Assembly: GCA_934572535.1 (NCBI GenBank)
Contig: CAKTLJ010000015.1
Span: 1 to 44,153, forward strand
DNA from: an uncultured Eubacteriales bacterium
GTDB lineage: Bacteria; Bacillota; Clostridia; Oscillospirales; Oscillospiraceae
Length of the DNA: 44,153 bases
Reading direction: 5' to 3'
The notes under the pieces were generated by a model. That model was given only the letters and a program-made list of their open reading frames with translations. It did no database searches and had not been told where the DNA came from. The translations under genes and the position numbers were made by a program. Shown here piece by piece: positions 22,732 to 30,521 of this stretch (position 1 is the first letter of the stretch; each line of letters begins with the position of its first letter).

Positions 22732-24492
22732 TTACGCGGTCGCCTTCTTGCCCCAGATCTTTCTCATCAGAACGAGGGCGCAGATCATCAGAACGATGGC
22801 GATGGGCAGGGCGATGACCGCGTTGGGCATGAACCCGGCGATGATGTAGCTGATAAAGCTCACCACCGCAACGGTGATCGCGTAGGGAAGCTGGGTAGAA
22901 ACATGGCTCACGTGGTCGCACTGCGCACCGGCGGAGGCCATGATGGTGGTGTCGGAGATGGGGGAGCAGTGGTCGCCGCAGACAGCGCCGGCCATGCAGG
23001 CGGAGATGCAGACCACGGACAGGGGGTTGTCCATGGGGAAGACACTCTGGACGATGGGGATCAGCATCCCGAAGGTGCCCCAGCTGGTGCCGGTGGCGAA
23101 GGCCAGCAGGCAGCCGATCAGGAAGACGATGGCGGGCAGAATGACCTGGAAGCTGGCCGCGTTGCTGTAGACAAAGTCACGGACAAAGTACTTTGCGCCC
23201 AGGGAGTCGGTCATGCTCTTCAGGGTCCAGGCGAAGGTCAGGATCAGGATTGCGGGGACCATGGCCTTGAAGCCGTCGGGGATGCAGTTCATCATCTCGC
23301 TGAACTTCATGATGCGGCGGAAGCTGTAATAGATAAAGGTGAACACCAGGGCAAAGGCAGAGCCGAGCATGAGGCCCACGGAAGCGTCCGAGTTGGAGAA
23401 GGCTTCCACGAAGCCCGTGCCCTCAAAGAAGCCGCCGGAGTAGATCATGCCGGTGACACAGCAGACCACCAGAAGGAGGATGGGCAGGACCAGGTCGATG
23501 ACGCGGCCGTTCTCGTTGCTCTCCTCAGCCTCCATGCTGGCGTAGGGATTCTTGCCGGAGAAGAGGTCGCCGTTCTCCATGGCGTTCTTCTCGTGCTTGG
23601 CCATGGGGCCGTAGTCGAGCCGCAGAACGGACAGACCCACCATCATCAGGATGGTCAGCAGGGCGTAGAAGTTGAAGGGAATGGCCCGGATGAACAGGGA
23701 CAGGCCCTGGCCGTCCTCGGCAAACCCGGCCACGGCCGCTGCCCAGGAGGAGATGGGCGCGATGATGCAGATGGGGGCGGCGGTGGAGTCGATGAGGTAG
23801 GCCAGCTTGGCGCGGGAGATGTTGTGCTTATCGGTCACAGGGCGCATGACGCTGCCCACGGTCAGGCAGTTGAAGTAGTCGTCGATGAAGATCAGGCAGC
23901 CCAGGATCACGGTGGCCAGCTGCGCGCCCACGCGGGACTTGATGTTGATCTGCGCCCAGCGGCCAAAGGCGGCGGAGCCACCGGCCCGGTTCATCAGGCA
24001 GACCATCGCGCCCAGGATCACCAGGAAGATCAGGATGCCCATGTTGTAGCTGTCGGTGACGGAACCCACGATCCCGTCGCTGAAGACATGCAGGACCGTC
24101 CCCTCCAGGTTGAAGTTGGCGTAGAGCAGGCCGCCCACCAGGATGCCGATGAAGAGGGAGGAATAGACCTCCTTGGTGATCAGCGCCAGGGCAATGGCGA
24201 TGATGGGGGGCAGCAGGGCCAGGAAGGTGTTGTAGAAGTGGCTGGAAGACTCCACATAGCCGGTCCCCTCGCAGCTCACGCAGACGAAGGTCCCGCCGCA
24301 GTCCTCGCAGGCCTCGTCCTGGCCATAGCAGCTCATGCAGACGCCGACGCCGCCGCAGTCCGGGCACTCGATCATCTTGCTGCCGGACTCTTCGGTGGGG
24401 TCGCCCGCGGCAAGCGCCGTGGCAGACATGCTCACCGCCAGAACGACCAGCAAAGCCAGCAGCGGCAGCAAGCGCCGTAAGGTGTTTCTCAT
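22732..24492 (-). CDS. NhaC-family transporter with N-terminal four-CxxC domain, lysine-riboswitch controlled
   Basis: A 586-residue protein. Residues 1-28 look like a signal peptide (MRNTLRR, a leucine/valine core, then ATALA). Residues 43-78 carry four CxxC pairs (Cys43/46, 52/55, 62/65, 71/74), with CPDCGGVG and CVSCEGTG similar to the DnaJ zinc-finger repeat. From about 90 on there are a dozen membrane segments of the NhaC superfamily, including FIDDYFNCLTVGSVMRPVTD and the GDHCSPISDTTI block. The ATG at 24492 follows AGGAGAG. The mRNA leader is a lysine riboswitch with a terminator, which points to lysine uptake or exchange (LysW-type) rather than Na+/H+ exchange. The cysteine-rich domain, predicted outside the membrane, is unusual. 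Confidence 0.9.
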   Translation of the reverse strand: MRNTLRRLLPLLALLVVLAVSMSATALAAGDPTEESGSKMIECPDCGGVGVCMSCYGQDEACEDCGGTFVCVSCEGTGYVESSSHFYNTFLALLPPIIAIALALITKEVYSSLFIGILVGGLLYANFNLEGTVLHVFSDGIVGSVTDSYNMGILIFLVILGAMVCLMNRAGGSAAFGRWAQINIKSRVGAQLATVILGCLIFIDDYFNCLTVGSVMRPVTDKHNISRAKLAYLIDSTAAPICIIAPISSWAAAVAGFAEDGQGLSLFIRAIPFNFYALLTILMMVGLSVLRLDYGPMAKHEKNAMENGDLFSGKNPYASMEAEESNENGRVIDLVLPILLLVVCCVTGMIYSGGFFEGTGFVEAFSNSDASVGLMLGSAFALVFTFIYYSFRRIMKFSEMMNCIPDGFKAMVPAILILTFAWTLKSMTDSLGAKYFVRDFVYSNAASFQVILPAIVFLIGCLLAFATGTSWGTFGMLIPIVQSVFPMDNPLSVVCISACMAGAVCGDHCSPISDTTIMASAGAQCDHVSHVSTQLPYAITVAVVSFISYIIAGFMPNAVIALPIAIVLMICALVLMRKIWGKKATA

Positions 24493-24510
24493 AATGTTCT
24501 CTCTCCTGTC

Positions 24511-24543
24511 TAAAAAATAAAAGTCATGGCGTTGCCATGACTT
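24511..24543 (-). terminator. Riboswitch-controlled intrinsic terminator
   Basis: A perfect ten-base-pair hairpin AAGTCATGGC/GCCATGACTT (24543-24534 with 24530-24521) followed on the minus strand by TTATTTTTT. It lies 15 bases past the aptamer and 19 bases before the start codon, so lysine binding should favour termination. Confidence 0.9.
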
Positions 24544-24558
24544 CACACAGGATGAACC

Positions 24559-24726
24559 CACGACAGCGCTCCGTCCCCCAGGGACGACAGTCTGTGGGAT
24601 ATTCTCCCACAGCCCGGCCTCGCGGCGTTCAGGACCGCAGCGAAACCTCGGCGAAGGCCCCTTTCCCTCTCTCTGGCTCCTAGTCCCTTCGAGAGAGGTA
24701 CTCTTGACATTCGCACCTCTATCATG
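24559..24726 (-). promoter_or_regulatory. Lysine riboswitch (L-box) aptamer
   Basis: The 168-base leader carries the L-box conserved pieces in order on the minus strand: GATAGAGGTGCGAA, TCAAGAGTA, GGGAAAGGGGCCTTCGCCGA, AGGCCGGGCTGTGGG and GACTGTC. The closing P1 helix pairs CATGATAG (24726-24719) with CTGTCGTG (24566-24559), eight pairs with two G-U. Further hairpins with CTGTGGGA/TCCCACAG and GTCCC/GGGAC arms fit P4 and P5. Together with the terminator it should repress the downstream transporter when lysine is plentiful. Confidence 0.93.
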
Positions 24727-24735
24727 CTCTTTATC

Positions 24736-24763
24736 ATCCTACCATTCTTTCCAAAAAAGTCAA
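24736..24763 (-). promoter_or_regulatory. Promoter of the lysine-riboswitch transcript
   Basis: TTGACT (minus strand 24763-24758), 16-base spacer and TAGGAT (24741-24736), just upstream of the aptamer. Confidence 0.6.
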
Positions 24764-24793
24764 CCTTTTTTCTGCCTTTTCGACACTTTGTTT

Positions 24794-24962
24794 GCAAAAA
24801 ACAGGGACGTCCCCGGCCGTCCCTCCAGCTTGTCGAAAAAGGCTGCGCCTTTTCCTACAGAAGGGGATGGCTGGCCGCCGCGCGCAGGTCCTGTGCGCCT
24901 CTGGCGGGCCGCGAACTCTGCGAGGCTTTTTTGACAGTCTCAGGGCCGTCCCTGTTTTTTGC
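24794..24962. repeat. 16-base inverted repeat enclosing the short copy of the intergenic repeat
   Basis: GCAAAAAACAGGGACG (24794-24809) and its exact complement (24947-24962) face each other across the short repeat copy. The right arm touches the end of the DUF4330 gene and contains a small CAGGG/CCCTG hairpin. It could be the terminal inverted repeat of a small non-coding element or a long terminator-like structure. I saw no clear target-site duplication. Confidence 0.75.
24829..24936. repeat. Intergenic palindrome-rich repeat, short inverted copy
   Basis: A 108-base element that matches the outer parts of 5602-5801 in opposite orientation: its reverse complement begins TGTCAAAAAAGCCTCGCAG, continues GTTCGCGGCCCG, then GGCGCACAGGACCTGCGCGC, and ends GCCTTTTTCGACAAG. 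About 86 internal bases of the long copy are missing, joined at CGCCAG. Like the long copy it lies downstream of a minus-strand gene. With the riboswitch leader it accounts for the gap 24493-24964. Confidence 0.8.
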
Positions 24963-24964
24963 CG

Positions 24965-25498
24965 TTAGCCCGCGCTCTCCAGTCTCTCGCAGGAGAGGAT
25001 GGTGCCGTTTTCCAGCTCGAAGGTGGTGGTCTTGACGATGTGGCTCTTGCCCACGCGGATCTCCTGGGTCCCCAGCTCGCTGGTCAGGTCGTCCTTGACA
25101 GTGGCCTCGATGGTGAAGACCAGGTCGTAGGTCCCCGCCTCGGAATACTTCAGGCCGGTCACCCCGCCGGAGGGGTAGTCCTGAAGGGAGGCCTCGTCTT
25201 CCTCCACCAAAACGCCGTCCACCGCCGTCACGTAGCCGTCCAGCAGCTCGCCGGACGCGGTGAGCTGGCTGGGGCCCTTTTCCACTTCCGCCTGGATAAA
25301 GTCATAGACCTCCTTCTCCACGCCGTCCACCTCCACGGTGTAGACGACCGGCTGGCCCGCACCGGCCAGACCGCCGGAGTGGCCGCCCAGGAACTTGAAG
25401 CCCAGCAGGGCCACCACAGCCACGATCAAAACAATGGCAATCAGATCAATGATGTTCAGCTTGCCAAAGAGCTTTCCTTGTTTGTCGATGATACTCAT
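24965..25498 (-). CDS. DUF4330 family membrane-anchored protein
   Basis: A 177-residue protein with one N-terminal membrane segment (about 17-37, NIIDLIAIVLIVAVVALLGF) and a beta-rich extracytoplasmic domain. The MSIIDKQGKLFGKLNIIDL start is typical of DUF4330 proteins, which in Clostridia and cyanobacteria often lie by cell-envelope genes. The ATG at 25498 has a GGAGG site. Divergent from the glycosyltransferase-CsaB gene, with overlapping promoters, which suggests joint control and a possible envelope polysaccharide role. The biochemical function is unknown. Confidence 0.8.
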   Translation of the reverse strand: MSIIDKQGKLFGKLNIIDLIAIVLIVAVVALLGFKFLGGHSGGLAGAGQPVVYTVEVDGVEKEVYDFIQAEVEKGPSQLTASGELLDGYVTAVDGVLVEEDEASLQDYPSGGVTGLKYSEAGTYDLVFTIEATVKDDLTSELGTQEIRVGKSHIVKTTTFELENGTILSCERLESAG

Positions 25499-25514
25499 TC
25501 GTAACCTCCGTTGC

Positions 25515-25543
25515 TTGACCATTTTTCTAAACCATTGTATAAT
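25515..25543 (+). promoter_or_regulatory. Promoter of the GT4-CsaB gene
   Basis: TTGACC (25515-25520), 17-base spacer and TATAAT (25538-25543). Its -10 box overlaps the -10 box of the divergent DUF4330 promoter. Confidence 0.75.
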
Positions 25544-25562
25544 ATTACGTTGTATTTCACAA
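25534..25562 (-). promoter_or_regulatory. Promoter of the DUF4330 gene
   Basis: TTGTGA (minus strand 25562-25557), 17-base spacer and TACAAT (25539-25534), overlapping the opposite promoter. Confidence 0.55.
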
Positions 25563-25585
25563 GTCTTTTTTTCGGAGGAATCGCC

Positions 25586-27805
25586 ATGAAAGTGCTTCAC
25601 CTCATCAGCGGCGGCGACACCGGCGGCGCAAAAACCCACGTCCACACCCTGCTGGCAGGCCTTACGTCCCAGATCCAAGTGAAAATGGTCTGCTTCACCG
25701 AGGGTCCCTTCACCCAGGAGGCCCGGGCTCTGGGCATCGACACCGTGGTTTTCCCCGGCCGCGATCTCCCCTCCACCCTAAAGAAGCTGACCCGCATGGT
25801 CCGGGAGGAGGGCTATGACATCATCCACAGCCACGGCGCGCGGGGCAACATGATGGCGGCCTTCCTGTCCAAAAAGACCGGTCTGCCCACGGTCTCCACC
25901 GTCCACAGCGACTACCGGCTGGACTATCTGGGACGGCCGGTCTCCCGCCTGACCTACGGCAACATCAACACCCTCGCCCTGCGGAAGATCAAGTACCGCA
26001 TCGGCGTGTCCGACGCCATGGTGGACCTCTTGATCTCCCGGGGCTTTGACCCGGAACGGCTCTTCTCCATCTACAACGGTCTGGACTTCACCCCCCGGAC
26101 CCCCGCCATGGACCGGGCGGAATACTTCCGCTCCGTGGGGCTGGACGCCGACGAGACCTGCGTGGTGGCCGGGATCGCCGCCCGTCTGAATCCCGTCAAG
26201 GACATCGCCACCCTGATCCGTGGCTTCGCCCTGGCCCACAAGGACTTCCCCGCCCTGCGGCTGCTCATTGCCGGAGACGGCGAGGAGATGGGTAACTTGA
26301 AGGCCCTGGCAGACGAGCTGGGGGTCTCCCGCGAAGTCTGCTTCGCCGGTTGGATCTCGGACACCGATTCCTTCTACCACGCCATCGACATCAACACCCT
26401 GACCTCCATCTCCGAGACCTTCCCCTACGCCCTCACCGAGGGCGCGCGGGCGGCGCTGCCCACGGTCAGCAGCAAGGTGGGCGGCGTGTCCTACCTCATC
26501 GACCACGGGTCCAACGGCTTCCTCTTCCAGCCCGGGGACGCGGAGGCCCTGTCCGGTCACCTGCTCACCCTGGCCAGAGACCCCGCGCTGCGGCAGGTCA
26601 TGGGCCGCCGACTCTACGAAAAGGCCGACCGGGAGTTCTCCATCGAGGCCACCATCCACCGGCAGCTGGAGATCTACGAGACCATCCTCCGCTATGAGCG
26701 CCAGGGGCGAGATCAGGTGGTCATCTGCGGCGCCTACGGCCGGGGAAATGCCGGGGACGACGCCATCCTGCTGGCCATCCTCACGGAGCTGCGGACCATC
26801 GCCCCCGACCTCTCCTTCCAGGTCTTTTCCCGAAACCCGGCGGAGACCCGGCTGCGCTATCGGGTCAACGCCTTCTACATCTTCAACATTTTCCAGGCCA
26901 TCCGCCACTTCAAACGGGCCAAGCTCTCCATCAACGGCGGCGGGTCCCTCATGCAGGACGTGACCAGCTCCCGCTCCCTGTGGTTCTATCTCTGGACCCT
27001 CTCCGCCGCCAAGCGGCATGGCTGCCCGGTGATCATGTACGGCTGCGGCATCGGTCCCATCCGCAGCGGCGGCAACCGCACCCGGGCCGCCAAGGTCATC
27101 AACCGCTATGTGGACGCCATCACCCTCCGCGACCCCAACTCCCTGCGGGAACTGGAGGTCATGGGGATCACCAAACCCCAGATCACCCTGTCCGCAGACA
27201 CCACCGTGATCCTGCCCGCCGCCCCCGACGAGGTCATCGACGGCATTCTGGAGAGTCTGGGCATCCCCGCAAAGGGGGACTACGTGGGCTTTGCCCTGCG
27301 GCCCTGGCCGAATTTTGAGGAAAAGGTCGACCACATTGCCGCCGCGGCCGATCACGTGTATGAAAAGTACGGCATGACGCCCGTCTTCTTCCCCCTGGAA
27401 CCCCGGCTGGACATTGAGGCCTCCAAGCGGGTCATCCAGCGCATGAAGGCCCCCTGCCACCTGATCACCGACGGCTACCCCGCCGGGCAGACCATCGGCA
27501 TCCTCTCCCGGATGAAGGCCGTGGTCTCCATGCGGCTGCACGGGCTCATCTTCTCCGCCGGGCAGGGGGTCCCGCTGGTGGGGATCGTCTACGACCAGAA
27601 GGTCAGCTCCTTCCTGTCCTACATCGGACAGGATCTCTATGAGAACTTGAGCAGCCTGACGGCAGACAAGCTAAAGGCCCTCATCGACCAGGCCCTGGAG
27701 CGCGGCAAGGACCCCCGGTTCCTCTCCGAGAGCGTGGCCAAGCTCCACCAGATGGAAGCCATCAACCGGCAGGTGGTAGAGGCCTATGTGAAAAAGCCCC
27801 ACTGA
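25586..27805 (+). CDS. csaB: Fused family 4 glycosyltransferase and polysaccharide pyruvyltransferase CsaB
   Basis: A 739-residue two-domain enzyme. Residues 1 to about 372 are a GT-B glycosyltransferase of family GT4, with HLISGGDTGGAKTHVHTLL at the start, the VSDAMVDLLISRGFDPERLFSIYNG segment and the sugar-nucleotide block SISETFPYALTEGARAALPTVSS. From about 377 (VVICGAYGRGNAGDDAILL) to the end is a CsaB domain, with SINGGGSLMQD and SMRLHGLIFSAGQGVPLVGI. CsaB adds pyruvate ketals to the cell-wall polymer that holds S-layer-homology proteins. One chain doing both sugar transfer and pyruvylation is the inference. ATG at 25586 with GGAGG; it ends at a shared terminator with the DivIVA-like gene. 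Confidence 0.92.
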   Translation: MKVLHLISGGDTGGAKTHVHTLLAGLTSQIQVKMVCFTEGPFTQEARALGIDTVVFPGRDLPSTLKKLTRMVREEGYDIIHSHGARGNMMAAFLSKKTGLPTVSTVHSDYRLDYLGRPVSRLTYGNINTLALRKIKYRIGVSDAMVDLLISRGFDPERLFSIYNGLDFTPRTPAMDRAEYFRSVGLDADETCVVAGIAARLNPVKDIATLIRGFALAHKDFPALRLLIAGDGEEMGNLKALADELGVSREVCFAGWISDTDSFYHAIDINTLTSISETFPYALTEGARAALPTVSSKVGGVSYLIDHGSNGFLFQPGDAEALSGHLLTLARDPALRQVMGRRLYEKADREFSIEATIHRQLEIYETILRYERQGRDQVVICGAYGRGNAGDDAILLAILTELRTIAPDLSFQVFSRNPAETRLRYRVNAFYIFNIFQAIRHFKRAKLSINGGGSLMQDVTSSRSLWFYLWTLSAAKRHGCPVIMYGCGIGPIRSGGNRTRAAKVINRYVDAITLRDPNSLRELEVMGITKPQITLSADTTVILPAAPDEVIDGILESLGIPAKGDYVGFALRPWPNFEEKVDHIAAAADHVYEKYGMTPVFFPLEPRLDIEASKRVIQRMKAPCHLITDGYPAGQTIGILSRMKAVVSMRLHGLIFSAGQGVPLVGIVYDQKVSSFLSYIGQDLYENLSSLTADKLKALIDQALERGKDPRFLSESVAKLHQMEAINRQVVEAYVKKPH

Positions 27806-27810
27806 GAAAA

Positions 27811-27850
27811 AACGGAGGTCTTCCCCACAACGCCGGGGAAGACCTCGTTT
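27811..27850. terminator. Bidirectional terminator after csaB and the DivIVA-like gene
   Basis: A 12-base-pair stem GAGGTCTTCCCC (27815-27826 with 27835-27846), A-rich before and T-rich after. Confidence 0.85.
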
Positions 27851-27870
27851 CTGTTCTATCTGTGTTTTCA

Positions 27871-28530
27871 TCAGGCTTGCTCGATCCCGGCCAGCAGGTC
27901 GGACAGGGCGCTCTGGAAGCCCTCCATGTCGGTCTCCGTCAGGGAGAAGGAGGCGCGGACGGAATCCAGTTCCTTTTCCGCCGCCAGGATGGACGAGCGC
28001 AGGTCCCGCTGGAGCTTGTCGCAGCGGCTCTGGATGTCCAAGACCCAGCGGGCCGCCTCGGCCTGGATCTCCGCCGCCTTCACCTGGGCCTCCTGGATGG
28101 TGATCTGGGCCCGCTCGTGGGCGGCCACCTCGATGTCACCGGCGGTGTCCTTGATGTGCTGCCAGGACTGGGCAGACGGCTCCAGCTCCCGGATGGCCTT
28201 GCGGAGGGCCTCCCCCTCTGCCTTGGCCTGGGTCAGCGCCGTTTCCTTCTCCGCCAAGCGCTCCTTCAGGGCGGCGACCTCCTCTTCCAGCGCCTTTCGG
28301 TCGGCAACGGCGTTTTCCGCGCGCTGCTCCAGCAGGAGCAGACGGCCCTCCGCCTGCGCACGGGCCGCCTTCTCCTCCTCCAAGGCAGTGGCAGCGGCGT
28401 CCCGCTCCGCCAGAAGGGCTTCCTTCTCCTCCTGGTTTTCCCGGGCGACCCGCTCGAAATAATCCAGCACATCCTGGCGGTGGAAGCCGCCGAGGGCCGC
28501 GCTGCGGAACTGACCTGCGTTTTCGTTCAT
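27871..28530 (-). CDS. DivIVA-like coiled-coil protein
   Basis: A 219-residue protein with an N-terminal SAALGGFHRQDVLDYFERV segment that resembles the DivIVA membrane-binding start (F..ALRGYD..EV..FL). A long coiled coil follows (about 28-125, rich in Glu, Ala, Lys and Leu), then a second helical part (about 140-205). It is not a full match to canonical DivIVA and may act as a scaffold at the septum or poles. It lies between an envelope-polysaccharide gene and a divergent methyltransferase operon, monocistronic. I am fairly sure of the architecture and less sure of the role. Confidence 0.7.
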   Translation of the reverse strand: MNENAGQFRSAALGGFHRQDVLDYFERVARENQEEKEALLAERDAAATALEEEKAARAQAEGRLLLLEQRAENAVADRKALEEEVAALKERLAEKETALTQAKAEGEALRKAIRELEPSAQSWQHIKDTAGDIEVAAHERAQITIQEAQVKAAEIQAEAARWVLDIQSRCDKLQRDLRSSILAAEKELDSVRASFSLTETDMEGFQSALSDLLAGIEQA

Positions 28531-28571
28531 GGTGCATTCCTCCTGAAAGGAAACTGTTCGTTATTTGTTCT

Positions 28572-28600
28572 ATTTTATCATACCCGCCGCTGCAATACAA
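28572..28600 (-). promoter_or_regulatory. Promoter of the DivIVA-like gene
   Basis: TTGTAT (minus strand 28600-28595), 17-base spacer and TAAAAT (28577-28572). Confidence 0.6.
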
Positions 28601-28649
28601 TCTTTTTCCGCGCAGTTCCGGGAAGTTGCGCGGCGATCACCGGATTTCG

Positions 28650-28678
28650 TTGACGGACGGGAGCGGCGATGATATAAT
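28650..28678 (+). promoter_or_regulatory. Promoter of the methyltransferase-ecf-truA operon
   Basis: TTGACG (28650-28655), 17-base spacer and perfect TATAAT (28673-28678), with a leader of about 70 bases. Confidence 0.75.
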
Positions 28679-28755
28679 AGTATGATTTTATGTCGGTACG
28701 AAACATTACGTCGGTCCTCCCCACCGGAGGACCTTGCGATAGGAAGGGAATGGAT

Positions 28756-29619
28756 ATGTGGGCATCTACTGGTTGGAAAGACTATGAGCTGCTGGACTGC
28801 GGCAGAGGAGAAAAGCTGGAGCGCTGGGGGAAATACATCCTGGTGCGTCCCGACCCCCAGGCCATCTGGAACACCCCCCGCCGGCATCCCGGCTGGAAGC
28901 GGTTCGACGCCCGGTACGCCCGGTCCAACACCGGCGGCGGACAATGGGTGAAGAAGGACCTGCCCGAGCGCTGGCAGGTGAAGTACAAGGAGCTGACCCT
29001 CAACGTCAAGCCCATGAACTTCAAGCACACCGGCATCTTCCCGGAGCAAGCCGCCAACTGGGACTTCGCCATGGACCAGATTCGCCACGCCGGCCGGCCC
29101 ATCAACGTCCTGAACCTCTTCGCCTACACCGGGGCCGCCACCATCGCCTGCGCCGCCGCCGGGGCCTCGGTCTGCCACGTGGACGCCGCCAAGGGCATGG
29201 TGAGCTGGGCCAGAGAGAACTCCAAAAGCTCCGGCCTGGAAGGCGCCCCCATCCGCTGGATCGTGGACGACTGCGCCAAGTTCGTGGAGCGGGAGATCCG
29301 CCGGGGCCGCCGCTACGACGCGGTCATCATGGACCCGCCCTCCTACGGCCGGGGGCCATCCGGCGAGATCTGGAAGCTGGAGGAAAACCTCTACCCCTTC
29401 CTGGAGCTGGTGGTCCAGGTCCTGTCGGACCGGCCCCTCTTCTTTCTCGTCAACTCCTACACCACCGGCCTGGCCCCCTCGGTGCTGACCTACATGATGG
29501 AGACCCTGCTGACCAAGAAGTACGGCGGTCACACCGTCAGCGATGAGCTGGGGCTGCCCGCCACGGACAGCGGCTTGGTGCTGCCCTGCGGCGCGGCCGG
29601 ACGCTGGACCAGCAAGTAA
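28756..29619 (+). CDS. Class I SAM-dependent methyltransferase, RlmI-like (COG1092)
   Basis: A 287-residue methyltransferase. The SAM site is NLFAYTGAATIACAAAGASV (120-139) and the catalytic DPPSYGRGP block (193-201) is of the type seen in rRNA cytosine methyltransferases of the COG1092 group; an N-terminal region with GKYILVRPDPQAIW precedes it. The catalytic cysteine used by RlmI-type m5C enzymes is not obvious, so the target (rRNA or another) is open. ATGs at 28750 and 28756 are possible; 28756 has the better distance to AGGAAGG. First gene of an operon with ecfA1, 16 bases ahead of it. Confidence 0.85.
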   Translation: MWASTGWKDYELLDCGRGEKLERWGKYILVRPDPQAIWNTPRRHPGWKRFDARYARSNTGGGQWVKKDLPERWQVKYKELTLNVKPMNFKHTGIFPEQAANWDFAMDQIRHAGRPINVLNLFAYTGAATIACAAAGASVCHVDAAKGMVSWARENSKSSGLEGAPIRWIVDDCAKFVEREIRRGRRYDAVIMDPPSYGRGPSGEIWKLEENLYPFLELVVQVLSDRPLFFLVNSYTTGLAPSVLTYMMETLLTKKYGGHTVSDELGLPATDSGLVLPCGAAGRWTSK

Positions 29620-29635
29620 AAAGAGGAACTGACCT

Positions 29636-30478
29636 ATGAGCACGATCATTCAAGCGAAAAACCTGACCTTCTCCTACCCCGATGAGCCAGCCGGACATCC
29701 CCCCGTGCTGAAAAACATCGACCTGGAGATCGAGTCCGGCTCCTTCGTGGCCATCCTGGGCCACAACGGCTCGGGAAAATCCACCCTGGCCAAGCAGATC
29801 AACGCCTTGCAGACCCCCACCGAGGGCAAGCTCTGGGTGGAGGGACTGGACACCGCCGACCCGGACAACCTCCTGGCCATCCGGGGCAAGGTCGGCATGG
29901 TCTTCCAGAACCCCGACAACCAGATCGTGGCCAGCGTGGTGGAGGAAGACGTGGCCTTCGGCCCGGAAAACATGGGGGTCCCCCCCGCGGAGATCCGGAA
30001 GCGCGTGGACACCGCCCTGAAGATGGTCGGCATGTACGACCTGCGGGAGCACGCCCCCCACCTGCTCTCCGGCGGACAGAAGCAGCGGGTGGCCATCGCC
30101 GGTATCATCGCCATGATGCCCCGGTGCATCGTCCTGGACGAGGCCACCGCCATGCTGGACCCCGTGGGCCGCAGAGAGACGGTGGACACCATCCGCAATT
30201 TGAACGAAGCCTACGGCATGACCGTGATCCTCATCACCCACCACATGGATGAGGCCGCCCAGGCCCAGCGGCTCATCGTCATGGCCGACGGCCAGATCAT
30301 CGACGACGGCCCGCCCAAGGAGGTCTTCCAGCACGTGGACACCCTGCGGGCCTCCGGCCTGTCCGTGCCGGAGACCGTGGCGCTGCTCTATGAGCTTCGT
30401 CAGGAGGGGCTGGACGTCCCCCTGGACGCCCTCAGCGACGAGGCGTGCGCCGCCGTCCTGGCCGATTTGCTGAAATGA
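29636..30478 (+). CDS. ecfA1: Energy-coupling factor transporter ATPase EcfA1
   Basis: A 280-residue ABC ATPase that powers vitamin uptake by ECF transporters. Walker A GHNGSGKST (42-50), the Q-loop FQNPDNQIVAS, signature LSGGQKQ (144-150), Walker B CIVLDEA with Asp168/Glu169, and the switch histidine in ITHHMDEA are all intact. It pairs with EcfA2 and EcfT that follow. The FQNPDNQIV Q-loop and the C-terminal helical extension are typical of EcfA. No substrate-binding S component is in the window, so it should serve several S proteins encoded elsewhere. Confidence 0.95.
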   Translation: MSTIIQAKNLTFSYPDEPAGHPPVLKNIDLEIESGSFVAILGHNGSGKSTLAKQINALQTPTEGKLWVEGLDTADPDNLLAIRGKVGMVFQNPDNQIVASVVEEDVAFGPENMGVPPAEIRKRVDTALKMVGMYDLREHAPHLLSGGQKQRVAIAGIIAMMPRCIVLDEATAMLDPVGRRETVDTIRNLNEAYGMTVILITHHMDEAAQAQRLIVMADGQIIDDGPPKEVFQHVDTLRASGLSVPETVALLYELRQEGLDVPLDALSDEACAAVLADLLK

Positions 30479-30521
30479 CCCAAAGCGCGGAGAACCTACG
30501 AAAGCAAATGAGGAATATAGC

